DNA of 64,000 nt. Origin: Varibaculum prostatecancerukia (GTDB lineage: Bacteria > Actinomycetota > Actinomycetes > Actinomycetales > Actinomycetaceae). Below, in pieces: positions 55,147 through 63,992 of the stretch. Under the pieces are notes generated by a model. It made no database searches. It was given only the letters and a program-made list of their open reading frames with translations, and was not told the DNA's origin. How positions within the stretch are numbered: position 1 is the stretch's first letter; every line of letters starts with the position of its first letter. The DNA lies in contig NZ_OW968402.1 in NCBI RefSeq assembly GCF_943169825.2, positions 124,001-188,000 of the forward strand. The letters run 5' to 3'. The position numbers were made by a program, and so were the translations under genes.

Positions 55147-56490
55147 GTGAGCGAACGCGAAGCGACGCTAACCCCGGAAATACTATCTGAACTGCGCAAA
55201 GACTTCTACGCGGATCCGCGCGGTAAGTTAATGCAAAACGCGGTTACCAACTCAGATATTGACCAGGTGGCGCAAAATCACCAAGTGGTGGCGTATGCGG
55301 ATCGTTCCATGTCCCACAAGATAGATGCTTGGCCGGTGGCTAACCAAAAGAAATCGGGACGCTGCTGGCTATTCGCCGGTCTGAATCTGCTGCGTTCCTC
55401 CATGATTAAGCGACTAAATGTCGAGAACTTCGAGTTTTCCCAGGCCTACCTGTTCTATTGGGACAAACTAGAAAAAGCCAACTATTTCTTTGAATCCCAG
55501 ATTGAGCTGGCGGATCGAGATATCGATGACCGCACGGTCGCCCACCTGCTAGCCGACCCGATTGGGGATGGGGGACAGTGGAATATGTTCGTGGCGCTAG
55601 TCGATAAATACGGGGTGGTTCCAAAGTGGGCAATGCCAGAAACCGAATCCTCCTCTAACTCAAAGAAAATGGATCGGATCCTGGAACGTTACCTGCGGGA
55701 AGGGGCGCTGGCCCTGCGAAAAGCCGCGCAAAAAAATCCCGAAACTGTCGCCGAAGTTAAAGCTAGCCTGCTGGGTGGGGTACACCGGATTCTTAATATC
55801 CACCTGGGAACGCCCCCGGAAAAGTTCGTGTGGCAATACAACGATAAAGACAATAAGTTTGAGCGGCTAGGGGAAGTGACTCCCCAACAGTTCGCGGATA
55901 AATATATCGTCAATGACCTGCGTAACTATATTTGCCTAGTTAATGATCCGCGCGAAGCTAACCCTTACGGGAAAACTTATACCGTGGATCGGCTGGGTAA
56001 CGTGCTGGGAGCTGCTCCGGTACGGTACCTAAATGTACCGATGCAGGTAATGAAGGATTGTGCGGCCACCGTACTGCAGGCAGGAAAACCGGTTTGGTTC
56101 GGTTGCGACACCGAGCAGCAGGCAGATCGGGAGTTTTCCCTTTGGGACAAGAACCTCTACGACTATGGCGGAGTATATGGGGTACATTTCGGGATGGACA
56201 AGCAAGAACGCCTGCTTTCCCACGAATCCTTAATGACGCACGCCATGTTGTTCGTGGGGGTCGATATATTGGACGGCAAACCGCGTCGTTGGCGGGTAGA
56301 AAACTCTTGGGGCTGCGAAGACCGTGCTGACGAGGGGTTTTATACTATGAATGATTCCTGGTTTGACGAGTACGTTTTTGAAATCGCGGTGCATCGTGAC
56401 CGGCTCCCCGAAGAATACCGGGAGGTTATCGATTCTAAGGATGAGCCGATAGTGTTGCCGGCTTGGGATCCGATGGGGTCGCTGGCCTAG
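55147..56490 (+). CDS. pepC: Aminopeptidase C / bleomycin hydrolase family
   Basis: This cysteine aminopeptidase of family C1B is cytoplasmic and forms a hexamer. AGGAGG four bases before GTG 55147 fixes the start (447 residues). ATG 55102 would add 15 residues without a site. The active site is ANQKKSGRCWLFAGLN (Gln, Cys), the His is in SLMTHAMLFVGVD and the Asn in RVENSWGCEDRADEG. It probably trims peptides for amino-acid recovery. Confidence 0.96.
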   Translation: MSEREATLTPEILSELRKDFYADPRGKLMQNAVTNSDIDQVAQNHQVVAYADRSMSHKIDAWPVANQKKSGRCWLFAGLNLLRSSMIKRLNVENFEFSQAYLFYWDKLEKANYFFESQIELADRDIDDRTVAHLLADPIGDGGQWNMFVALVDKYGVVPKWAMPETESSSNSKKMDRILERYLREGALALRKAAQKNPETVAEVKASLLGGVHRILNIHLGTPPEKFVWQYNDKDNKFERLGEVTPQQFADKYIVNDLRNYICLVNDPREANPYGKTYTVDRLGNVLGAAPVRYLNVPMQVMKDCAATVLQAGKPVWFGCDTEQQADREFSLWDKNLYDYGGVYGVHFGMDKQERLLSHESLMTHAMLFVGVDILDGKPRRWRVENSWGCEDRADEGFYTMNDSWFDEYVFEIAVHRDRLPEEYREVIDSKDEPIVLPAWDPMGSLA

Positions 56491-56522
56491 ACCTTGGGCG
56501 GTAGGTTCTAGGGAAATTTTCC

Positions 56523-56810
56523 CTAGATTCCGGTGGGCATGATCATGCCGCCGTAGGGAGCCAGAATAAAAAGCGTTACCGAAAGGGCGAAAAGGCCAAG
56601 GCAGTCAAGCTGCCAGGAACGCACTGCACACCAGGCGTTTGGGGAGCGGTCAAATAGCCGGTAAACCCCCAGTAGCAGCAGCATTAGAGAAAACATGCGG
56701 CTGGCGAACACCGGATGCCCGATGAAACCTAAGGTAACTATGCCGATAATTCCTATCAGTAGCGCCGCGGTGCAGGCGCGACGCCAGAGACGATTATTCG
56801 ACAAATCCAT
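56523..56810 (-). CDS. Small membrane protein, DUF3017-like
   Basis: The 95 residues hold three hydrophobic helices (about 14-33, 38-50, 68-88) with the loop LFDRSPNAWCAVRSWQLDCL between the second and third, which fits DUF3017, an actinobacterial family of unknown function. There is no strong ribosome site. It stands alone between pepC and the MFS gene. Confidence 0.65.
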   Translation of the reverse strand: MDLSNNRLWRRACTAALLIGIIGIVTLGFIGHPVFASRMFSLMLLLLGVYRLFDRSPNAWCAVRSWQLDCLGLFALSVTLFILAPYGGMIMPTGI

Positions 56811-56866
56811 GTCCCCAGTTTAACTGGGACAAGATAGAGAGTAGCTAAAACAGTAGGCTGGGAGTT

Positions 56867-58171
56867 GTGTTTAAGTCCTATCGAGAGATTTTTGCTTACC
56901 CCGGTGCGCTCAGTTTTTCCATCGCCGGGGCGATTGCGCGTTTTCCGATGGCGATGGCAGGGCTTTCTACCCTGTTAATGATTTCTACCCTTTACGGGGA
57001 ATATTCCCTGGCGGGACAGGTGAACGCGGTAGTGGTGATTACCATGGCAGCGGCCTCGCCAATCCAGGCGCAGCTGGTGGATCGGCATGGGCAAGCAAAA
57101 ATTTTGCGTCCTCTGGTAGCTGCCTCCCTGATTTTGTTGGCTGCTTTAACTGTGGCGACCCTCTATCATGCTCCGCGCTGGACGCTCTATGTAATTGCTG
57201 CCCTTTCGGGGGCTACTACCGGCTCTTTCGGGGCTTTCGTGAGGGCGCGCTGGACTCATCTTTTAGCCGGTTCCCGCAAACTGAACACGGCCTATGCTTT
57301 TGAGGCCGCCCTCGACGAAGTTATTTTTATTTTCGGTCCGATTATTGCCACCGTCCTGGCCACAGTCGTGCATCCGGCAGCGGGAATCATCGCGTGCCTG
57401 CTGACTTCGGGAATCGGTGGCTTCTGGTTCTTGGCGCAGCGGCAAACCGAGCCCACTCCCCGCGGGAAAGCTGATTTCTCTCCTGAGGAAGCAAAACCGC
57501 TACTGAAATCGGCAGCGATGGTGGTGTTAGGGACAATCTTCATGCTCTGCGGCCTCACTTTTGGTGCCCTAGATTTAACCGTAGTGGCCTATTGCCGGGA
57601 AATCGGTTTGCCCCAAATCGCCGGCATCCTGCTAGCCATGTTCGGGGTTACTTCCTTTTTAGCCGCGATAATCTATGGTGCTAAAGAGTGGGGAATCTCG
57701 GCTTTGCGCCTGTTCGTAGGGGGAATCATCCTGATGGCGCTGGGCTTTTCCACCTTTTTCTTCGCATCCAACGCCTGGATTTTAGGGCTCTGCCTGGCGC
57801 TAACTGGCGCCACCTACGCGCCCACCATGACCAATGCGACCAATATTTTGGCTAATCTGGTTCCCTCTTCCCGTTTCACCGAAGGCATGGCCTGGTTAAA
57901 CACTTTCTTTACCTTGGGAATCTCGGCGGGCGCCTGGATTGGGGGCAACGTAGTGGACGCGGGCGGAGCCCGGGCTGGTCTGTGGGTGGTGATCGCCGCG
58001 GCTTGGGCGATCCTCGCGGTTGTCTTGGCAGGTTCTCTGCCTTTGCGTAACTCGCTGCGCCGCGCCTATAAGCGCCGCCTAGTGGCAGTGGACCTGCACC
58101 TGGCAAAGCCAGATTCACCAGATTTGCATCCTCAAGGTGACCCCAGGAAGAAAGGCAAGTCCCTGGGCTAG
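56867..58171 (+). CDS. Major facilitator superfamily transporter
   Basis: The 434 residues have twelve membrane segments, with a cytoplasmic loop containing VDRHGQAKILRPLVA (the MFS A-like motif) after helix 2, and a short basic tail. It belongs to the small drug or metabolite exporter group (MdfA/Bcr-like by layout). The substrate is unknown. GTG 56867 has GGGAG directly upstream, and TAGGCT seven bases before the codon. Confidence 0.88.
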   Translation: MFKSYREIFAYPGALSFSIAGAIARFPMAMAGLSTLLMISTLYGEYSLAGQVNAVVVITMAAASPIQAQLVDRHGQAKILRPLVAASLILLAALTVATLYHAPRWTLYVIAALSGATTGSFGAFVRARWTHLLAGSRKLNTAYAFEAALDEVIFIFGPIIATVLATVVHPAAGIIACLLTSGIGGFWFLAQRQTEPTPRGKADFSPEEAKPLLKSAAMVVLGTIFMLCGLTFGALDLTVVAYCREIGLPQIAGILLAMFGVTSFLAAIIYGAKEWGISALRLFVGGIILMALGFSTFFFASNAWILGLCLALTGATYAPTMTNATNILANLVPSSRFTEGMAWLNTFFTLGISAGAWIGGNVVDAGGARAGLWVVIAAAWAILAVVLAGSLPLRNSLRRAYKRRLVAVDLHLAKPDSPDLHPQGDPRKKGKSLG

Positions 58172-58215
58172 TGTCTGTGTCGGTATTGGGGAAAGGTAAG
58201 CCAATCCCCGACAGG

Positions 58216-59631
58216 TTATTTTGCGCGATAAATATGTCTACGGAAAAGCGTAAAGACAATCAGACCCAGTACAGCAGTGCAGCCACAAATTAGCATCAAA
58301 TTCGCGTAGCTGGCAGCGTCTCCAGTGGCTCCAGTAAATGAAGATCCTGCGAGAGTGTTAGCTCCCATTAGGCTGCCGATGATGGAGATACCGATAGAGG
58401 CGGTCACGTTCATGATCAGGTCATTCATACCCACACCTCGCCCGGATTCCTCTTTAGGTACGGTGCCTAGCACGGTGGAAACTACCGGCGAATACATCAG
58501 GCCGCATCCAGCGTAGAAAACGCAAGCAAAAATGGTGAGCTGCAAGAATCCTGATTCCACGCTGAAAGCGGCTCCAAACCAGCCGACGGTCATCAGAGTA
58601 CCGGCGGTATAGATTCCAGCCTGTTTCCCTATTTTTCCTACAATCGCACCGGAGCTTATTCCTACTATCGCTGCCACCACAAATGCCCAGACAATGTAAT
58701 GCGAAACCTTCGTGGTGGTCATTCCATACATGGTGGTCCCGATGGCGTTGAAGATGGGCGAGATGCAGTAGTTCACGGAGTAAAAGACAAGTATCAGGCT
58801 GATTGCCAGCACCCAGCGGGTATTTTTGAAAAATTCGGGGGTAATAAACGGATGCTTCGCTTTATTGATATAGATAGCGAAAATGCAGAATAGCGCCAGA
58901 GCTACTGCCAGCATCCACCAGTTCATGTAGGTGAAGAATAGCGTCAGAATTGCTACCGCTACACCGAAGATGGTGAACCCGGTGGCGTCAATTTTCTCTC
59001 CGGTACTGCTCTTATCGGGAAGAGAATGTAGCAGTAAAGGCAAGAATAGGATGGTTACTGCAGGTACCAGGAAGAGATACTGCCAGGCGATGGCGCTTAG
59101 TAAACCGGCAGAGAAAACCCCGATAGAGGCAGATAATTGATAACCGGCGGTAAACAGCCCGAAGAAAATAACTTTTAACTCGTCCTTCAGATATTTGGTG
59201 GCAATAACCAGAAATACGGAACCGGCTACCTGTTCCCCAGCGGTTTGTAACACCCGCGCGATAATCACTGTCCAGAGGTTAGGGGTGAAGCAAAAATTTG
59301 CTACAAACCCAAATATGGAGCCAATAAAGAGAGTGATAAGCCCCAAGACTACGAGCTTCTTTAGAGAAACAAAATCTCCTAGAGATCCGTAAATGAAGCA
59401 AACAATACCCAAAACGATACTGGGAAACGCGGTAATGAGGGAGGCCTGCATGGGCGCACCAACATCCGTTCCCACCTGGGTGTACACAAGGTTGAATCCT
59501 TGCAGACACAGAGTACCTAAAATAAAAGTAATTAATAGGGGGATGAGGGCGCGGATTGCCATTTTATTGCTGGTTTCCGGGTCGGAAAATGGATCAACCT
59601 TCGCGCTAGTCGGTTTGGGATTGGTTTTCAT
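58216..59631 (-). CDS. Major facilitator superfamily transporter, DHA2-like
   Basis: The 471 residues have fourteen-helix-type spacing. A motif-C-like stretch, TAGYQLSASIGVFSAGLLS, and the A-like loop GSLGDFVSLKKLVVLG point to the proton-driven DHA2 group. It is encoded 40 bases after a nucleoside hydrolase gene on the same strand, so nucleoside or nucleobase transport is a reasonable inference, though the family is best known for drug efflux. Confidence 0.88.
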   Translation of the reverse strand: MKTNPKPTSAKVDPFSDPETSNKMAIRALIPLLITFILGTLCLQGFNLVYTQVGTDVGAPMQASLITAFPSIVLGIVCFIYGSLGDFVSLKKLVVLGLITLFIGSIFGFVANFCFTPNLWTVIIARVLQTAGEQVAGSVFLVIATKYLKDELKVIFFGLFTAGYQLSASIGVFSAGLLSAIAWQYLFLVPAVTILFLPLLLHSLPDKSSTGEKIDATGFTIFGVAVAILTLFFTYMNWWMLAVALALFCIFAIYINKAKHPFITPEFFKNTRWVLAISLILVFYSVNYCISPIFNAIGTTMYGMTTTKVSHYIVWAFVVAAIVGISSGAIVGKIGKQAGIYTAGTLMTVGWFGAAFSVESGFLQLTIFACVFYAGCGLMYSPVVSTVLGTVPKEESGRGVGMNDLIMNVTASIGISIIGSLMGANTLAGSSFTGATGDAASYANLMLICGCTAVLGLIVFTLFRRHIYRAK

Positions 59632-59671
59632 AGTCTGCTTCTTTTCTGGATTGGATGAATGAGTAATCGTG

Positions 59672-60631
59672 CTACTTAGCTGAGCGAGCCACTGAACCTA
59701 TTCGGGTCATAAACTCGTCGAGGAAGCGGGGTACGTCCACTGCGACAGCCACTTCCATTGTTTTTTGGGGATCGTTAAGCCGTTCGACATCGCCGATTGT
59801 GCGACCACGAGTAGGCTCGCTGCAATCTACTTTCATATTTATCGGCAAGGTTTCTACCAGACTGGAATCTGCCGCGACGGCTACGGCGAGCGGATCGTGT
59901 AAGCCGCATCCTCCCAGATGAGGGGCGGTGGTTTCGTAAGCTTTAATGTAATAGTCGGTCATATCGGCGAGGAACTCTCCGGCTGGGGTTCCAACGGCGC
60001 GCCATTGCTGGGTTTCTTTATAGGTAAGAAGAGTCTGCAAAGTAACGTCCAAACCTATCATGGTGGCGGGTATCCCGGAGCGGAACACCAGGTCAGCTGC
60101 TTCTGGATCTTGAGAGATGTTGGCTTCTGCGCAAGCGTTAACATTCCCACCGACTGTGAGGGCGCCTCCCATAAGCACAACTTTGCCGATTTGCTTAGTG
60201 ATATCAGGGGCTTTCTCTATGGCGGCAGCTAGATTTGTGAGTGGCCCGGTGGGGACATAAATCAGTTCTTTGCCGTAGGTTTCTACTGCTTCAATCAGAA
60301 AATCGACTGCCGATTTCTTTTCAGCGCTGCGGGTTGAGGAGGGGATATCAACATCGCCAATCCCATTAAGGCCGTGAATAAAATGGGATATTTCTAGCAC
60401 TTCAAACTGAGAGGCGGTACGAGCATGGGAGATGCCGGGAAATACTTTTACTTCGGGGTGTCCAAGAACGTCTGTTACCGCCAAAGAGTTTTGTATTCCT
60501 TGTTCTAGTAACACATTTCCGAAAGTGCCGGTGATGGCAATCAGATCTAACTCGGGGCTTCCCAATGCATAGGCGATAGCTAATGCATCGTCCACTCCGG
60601 TGTCTAAATCTAGGATCAGCTTCTTTGCCAC
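59672..60631 (-). CDS. Nucleoside hydrolase (IunH/RihB-like)
   Basis: The 319 residues from GTG 60631 (AAGGAG six bases before) cleave nucleosides to base and ribose. The calcium site is LDLDTGVDDALAIAYAL (canonical DxDxGxDDA). VLMGGALTVGG-NACAEANISQDPEAAD lines the pocket, and GLHDPLAVA gives the catalytic His/Asp region. A start 12 codons upstream lacks a ribosome site. Gene order suggests that the MFS transporter after it moves the substrate or product. Confidence 0.95.
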   Translation of the reverse strand: MAKKLILDLDTGVDDALAIAYALGSPELDLIAITGTFGNVLLEQGIQNSLAVTDVLGHPEVKVFPGISHARTASQFEVLEISHFIHGLNGIGDVDIPSSTRSAEKKSAVDFLIEAVETYGKELIYVPTGPLTNLAAAIEKAPDITKQIGKVVLMGGALTVGGNVNACAEANISQDPEAADLVFRSGIPATMIGLDVTLQTLLTYKETQQWRAVGTPAGEFLADMTDYYIKAYETTAPHLGGCGLHDPLAVAVAADSSLVETLPINMKVDCSEPTRGRTIGDVERLNDPQKTMEVAVAVDVPRFLDEFMTRIGSVARSAK

Positions 60632-60667
60632 AATTGTCTCCTTTTCTGATTTCTTCACAGGCGTCAC

Positions 60668-60911
60668 TGCAGAACAAGAGCGAAGTCTTCAATGAAGGTT
60701 ATTTCAGGTAAATATATCAAAGGAGCGCGCCGCAGATGACGGAAATGCGCGCCAAATTTTTTCTGAAATTCAGTTAATGAATCAAGGCGAATTCCTCGTT
60801 TGCCAAAGCTAAGTACGGCCTGGTTGACGCGCTCAATATACCTAAGGCACGTCGAACCCTTGTGTAATTATGTACTACAAATATGTAGTTATTATCTAAA
60901 AATAAATTCGA
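60668..60911. other. Gap between the nucleoside hydrolase and toxin-antitoxin genes
   Basis: No gene is seen in 244 bases. It includes the dyad at 60874-60889. Confidence 0.4.
60874..60895 (+). promoter_or_regulatory. Dyad overlapping the -10 of a toxin-antitoxin pair
   Basis: ACTACA (60874-60879) and TGTAGT (60884-60889) are inverted copies spaced by AATA, and the TATTAT (60890-60895) directly after looks like a -10 box 16 bases before the first ATG. Such a short dyad is typical of autoregulated antitoxin promoters. Confidence 0.5.
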
Positions 60912-61178
60912 ATGGGAATTGAAGTGGATATATATGTAAATCCTAGAGTCCAAGAACACCACCCAGATATGAGCCCGGCAACGGTACAAGAAGCGTGGAA
61001 TACCACCCTAAGATGCATTCCCCGCGACACTGATCCCGTCAAATGGGTAGGGGTTGGAATCGCGGACGGTAAGCTAATCGAATATATTGCCATCGAAAAT
61101 AACGATGAAACCTGGCATATTTTCCAGGATATGAAAGCGAGCAAAAAGACGTTAAGAGAGGTAGGGCTAGAAAAATGA
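60912..61178 (+). CDS. Putative toxin, BrnT-like, of a type II toxin-antitoxin pair
   Basis: The 88 residues have a BrnT-like pattern: a helix (DMSPATVQEAWNTT), then strands KWVGVGIADGKLIEYIAIE, WHIFQDMKASKKTLREVG. BrnT toxins are RNases. The catalytic residues cannot be named with certainty. No ribosome site is visible, and the presumed leader is under 20 bases. Its stop overlaps the partner start by four bases (ATGA). Confidence 0.6.
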   Translation: MGIEVDIYVNPRVQEHHPDMSPATVQEAWNTTLRCIPRDTDPVKWVGVGIADGKLIEYIAIENNDETWHIFQDMKASKKTLREVGLEK

Positions 61179-61435
61179 AATGGACGGCCACAAACGGAAC
61201 AACCTACAACGACGAACAAGTCGAGCAGTGGGCGAAGGTGCAAGAAAGCGAAGCTGAATACAGCGGCGAACACCTTACCTCCACGATGTCTGGCCGGCCT
61301 GTTAGTGTCGGGAAAAATGCTCATCCCTTTAAGATCCGACTAGACGAAGCACGTCGAAACAAGATCAATACCATAGCTAAGGAACTGGGTACTACCCCCA
61401 GCCATCTGGTACGCGACCTTATCGATGCTTTATAG
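61175..61435 (+). CDS. Putative antitoxin with C-terminal ribbon-helix-helix
   Basis: The 86 residues end in a ribbon-helix-helix (PFKIRLDEARRNKINTIAKE, LGTTPSHLVRDLIDAL), as in BrnA/CopG-type antitoxins, which bind both toxin and operator. The N-terminal part (with two near-identical Trp-Ala/Trp-Thr stretches) would be the toxin-binding arm. The order toxin first, antitoxin second and the overlap match BrnTA-type modules. Confidence 0.65.
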   Translation: MKWTATNGTTYNDEQVEQWAKVQESEAEYSGEHLTSTMSGRPVSVGKNAHPFKIRLDEARRNKINTIAKELGTTPSHLVRDLIDAL

Positions 61436-61449
61436 TCGCAGTCAGATAA

Positions 61450-61515
61450 AACCAAGAGCTAGATTTGAGTGCTTTAAACTAACCCGGGCGAGGGGACTAG
61501 CCCAGGCTCTTGGTT
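61450..61515. terminator. Hairpin between the convergent antitoxin and LacI-type genes
   Basis: AACCAAGAGC (61450-61459) pairs exactly with GCTCTTGGTT (61506-61515). The loop contains CCCGGGC and GCCC. The T-run is absent. Confidence 0.5.
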
Positions 61516-61526
61516 CCAGTTGTCTT

Positions 61527-62543
61527 TTAACACGGCTTTTTGCAGGTGGTGGCGCGTTGCAGTAAGGAGGGACGAATCGTGATTTCCTGCCCGGGCTCCC
61601 CCGGGGCAGCGTAGCGCTTAGCTAAGGCGGTAACGGCTTGCTCGCCCAATTGCCCCGCATGTTGGTCGATCGAAGTAATCGAAAACTCTTCTAACTGTCC
61701 CAAATAGGTATCGTCATAGGTGATTAACCCACAGTCTTTACCTGGTTCCATCCCGAGGGCGCGCAGCGCGGTACAGGCTTCGATCGCTATCAGATTGTTG
61801 TGGGCAATGAATGCCGGTCGCTTGGCCACTGACCCCTCTAGGCACTGACGGATTTGTTCACCCGGTTCCAGGTCGGGCAGTAAGGCTTGGAATCCCGGGA
61901 ATTTCTTTTTCTTTTTGCGCAAGCTTTCAAAAGCTGCCCGCTGCGCTTTACGACGAGTAACTACTGCCTGATCAACGCTTTCCGGACTGGACAGAGAAAA
62001 GATACGGTCATAGCCGCACTCGGCCAGGTGAGTGATTGCCAAGCGAGCAGCCGCGTCCTCGTCGATATGGATAGAGTCAATTTTTCCCGCCACGTACTTT
62101 AATCCCAGAACTGCAAGCGGGAAGGTTTCAGATAGGCGCGCCAGGCGTTCTTGGGAGGAGGCAGGTGAGATCAGGATGACCCCAATGGTCTGCATCTCCT
62201 GGTAGCGGTTTATCAGGTTCCACTCTTTTTCCGGATCCTGCCGTGCGGTCGACACCAGCGATAACAGTTTGTTTTCTTCTGCGGCCAGCCGTAGCGAGTC
62301 CTCTACCTCTTCAAAGAAAGGATTTTGTAGGTCGGGGAGAATTACCCCTAGTAAGTCAGTTCCGGAGGTCGATAAGAACGCGGCGTTTTGATTGCGCACG
62401 TATCCCATTTCCGAGGCGACGCGCAGGATATTGGCTTTGGTTTCCGCATTTACCCGCGGAGAGTCAGATAGCGCCAGGGAAACTAATCCGCGCGACACTC
62501 CCGCTTTGTGGGCTACATCTGCTTGTGTAGGGCGAGAACTCAT
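61527..62543 (-). CDS. LacI-family transcriptional regulator
   Basis: The 338 residues hold the LacI helix-turn-helix (TQADVAHKAGVSRGLVSLAL) and a sugar-binding core (GVILPDLQNPFFEEVEDSL, AFIAHNNLIAIEACTALRAL). It is divergent from a Gfo/Idh dehydrogenase and a further gene, and the palindrome at 62704-62719 lies between. The likely effector is the sugar or polyol used by that pathway. Confidence 0.93.
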   Translation of the reverse strand: MSSRPTQADVAHKAGVSRGLVSLALSDSPRVNAETKANILRVASEMGYVRNQNAAFLSTSGTDLLGVILPDLQNPFFEEVEDSLRLAAEENKLLSLVSTARQDPEKEWNLINRYQEMQTIGVILISPASSQERLARLSETFPLAVLGLKYVAGKIDSIHIDEDAAARLAITHLAECGYDRIFSLSSPESVDQAVVTRRKAQRAAFESLRKKKKKFPGFQALLPDLEPGEQIRQCLEGSVAKRPAFIAHNNLIAIEACTALRALGMEPGKDCGLITYDDTYLGQLEEFSITSIDQHAGQLGEQAVTALAKRYAAPGEPGQEITIRPSLLQRATTCKKPC

Positions 62544-62703
62544 AACCTAAGTATAAAATAACGCGCGCTAAATTTTGGGGTGGCATACTCAAAGAAAAAA
62601 AGTTTGTGCTAGTAGATAGGGAAATAACCTAAAAAGTGAAATAATAATTTTTCCCGAAAATAACTCTTGAATTATTGAGATTCTTCCTTTACTATGGAAA
62701 GTA

Positions 62704-62719
62704 GTTAACACGTGTTAAC
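62704..62719. promoter_or_regulatory. Perfect 16-bp LacI-type operator
   Basis: GTTAACACGTGTTAAC is a perfect palindrome located 63 bases before the ATG of the Gfo/Idh gene and 160 bases from the LacI start. Centre-symmetric ACGT cores are typical of LacI-family operators. Confidence 0.75.
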
Positions 62720-62782
62720 AACGGTTCGTTGCGGCGGCTGTCAAAATGTTTTCGGCACTAACGGAACTCAAAGAGGAGAAAA

Positions 62783-63967
62783 ATGACTAAAGAAACTCTA
62801 TCGGTGGCGGTGATTGGCGCGGGTATGGCCGGGCGTACTCACGCAGATGGTTGGCGCCAAGCCAATACCGTATTCGCGTCAGAGCTACCCCGGTTACGGC
62901 TAGCGACTATCGCTGATGCCTATCTGCCCTTTGCGGAAGCCGCTGCCCGTGATTACGGCTACGAAAAGGCTACTGACAACTGGAAAGACATTTTTGACGA
63001 TCCCGAGATCGACATTGTTTCCATTGTGGTGGGCAACAAGTTGCACCGTGAAATGGCGGAAGCATTGGTGAAAGCGGGCAAACACGTCCTGTGCGAAAAA
63101 CCCCTTACCGATAACCTAGAGGATGCCGAAGCCATGGCGGAATTTGGGGCAACTGATAAAGTAGTTACCGGTCTGGGCTACTGCTACCGTCGCAATCCGG
63201 GACTGGCGAAGATTGCGGAAATGGTGCAAAGCGGACAGCTGGGAGAAATCACCCATTTTGACGCGCGTTACTGGTGCGATTACGGTTGCGACCCGAACAC
63301 TCCGATTGCTTGGCGCTATAAGGGACCGATGGGCTCGGGCGCTCTTGGAGATGTGGGCAGCCATCTAGTTGATACCTCAGAATTTATCTGTGGTCCTCTA
63401 AAGGCGGTTGCGGGTGCGCAGCTATCCACGGTAATTAAGAAGCGCCCTCCGGCCCTAAAGGGAGTAGCAGGAGGACGCGGCGCGTCCTCGCAGTCGGAAG
63501 CGACCGAAATCGTAGAAAATGATGACGTCGCTACCTGCACCCTGAAATTTGAAAACGGAATTATCGGAACTTTCTCGGTATCTCGGGTAGCGTTCGGATC
63601 GCCGAACTCCATGCAAATAACCGTGAACGGCACTAAAGGAATGGTTTCCTTCGATATGGCGCGTGCCGGCGAAATCATGGTTGATGATCAAAGCGCTCCT
63701 GCCGGGCTCGGTGGGCCGCGCCGCGTCCTCGTTAATCCCGACTTCCCCTATTTCAAGGGCGGATCCTCGATGGACTTTGGGGGAGTGGGAGTTACTCAAA
63801 TCCAGCAGTTCGTTTACCAGGCTCACGCCTTCTTAGAACAGGTGGCTGGGGTCAAAGACGGATTGCCTCCCACGCCTGACTTTGCCTATGGATACCGCTC
63901 CATGCGTATCCTCGACACCATTGCCAAATGCGCAGCCAACGGTGGCGCCGAAATGGAAATTAAATAA
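62783..63967 (+). CDS. Gfo/Idh/MocA-family oxidoreductase
   Basis: The 394 residues begin with the NAD(P)-binding VIGAGMAGRTHADGW, include the family signature CEKPLTDNLEDAEAM and a GSGALGDVGSHLVDTSEF motif (Asp and His of the active site), and end with a C-terminal alpha/beta domain. It likely oxidises a sugar, inositol or amino-sugar. AGAGGAGAAAA precedes the ATG. It is the first gene after the LacI operator. Another gene starts 25 bases later. Confidence 0.93.
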   Translation: MTKETLSVAVIGAGMAGRTHADGWRQANTVFASELPRLRLATIADAYLPFAEAAARDYGYEKATDNWKDIFDDPEIDIVSIVVGNKLHREMAEALVKAGKHVLCEKPLTDNLEDAEAMAEFGATDKVVTGLGYCYRRNPGLAKIAEMVQSGQLGEITHFDARYWCDYGCDPNTPIAWRYKGPMGSGALGDVGSHLVDTSEFICGPLKAVAGAQLSTVIKKRPPALKGVAGGRGASSQSEATEIVENDDVATCTLKFENGIIGTFSVSRVAFGSPNSMQITVNGTKGMVSFDMARAGEIMVDDQSAPAGLGGPRRVLVNPDFPYFKGGSSMDFGGVGVTQIQQFVYQAHAFLEQVAGVKDGLPPTPDFAYGYRSMRILDTIAKCAANGGAEMEIK

Positions 63968-63992
63968 CCAAGATAACGAAAAGGAAAAAACC

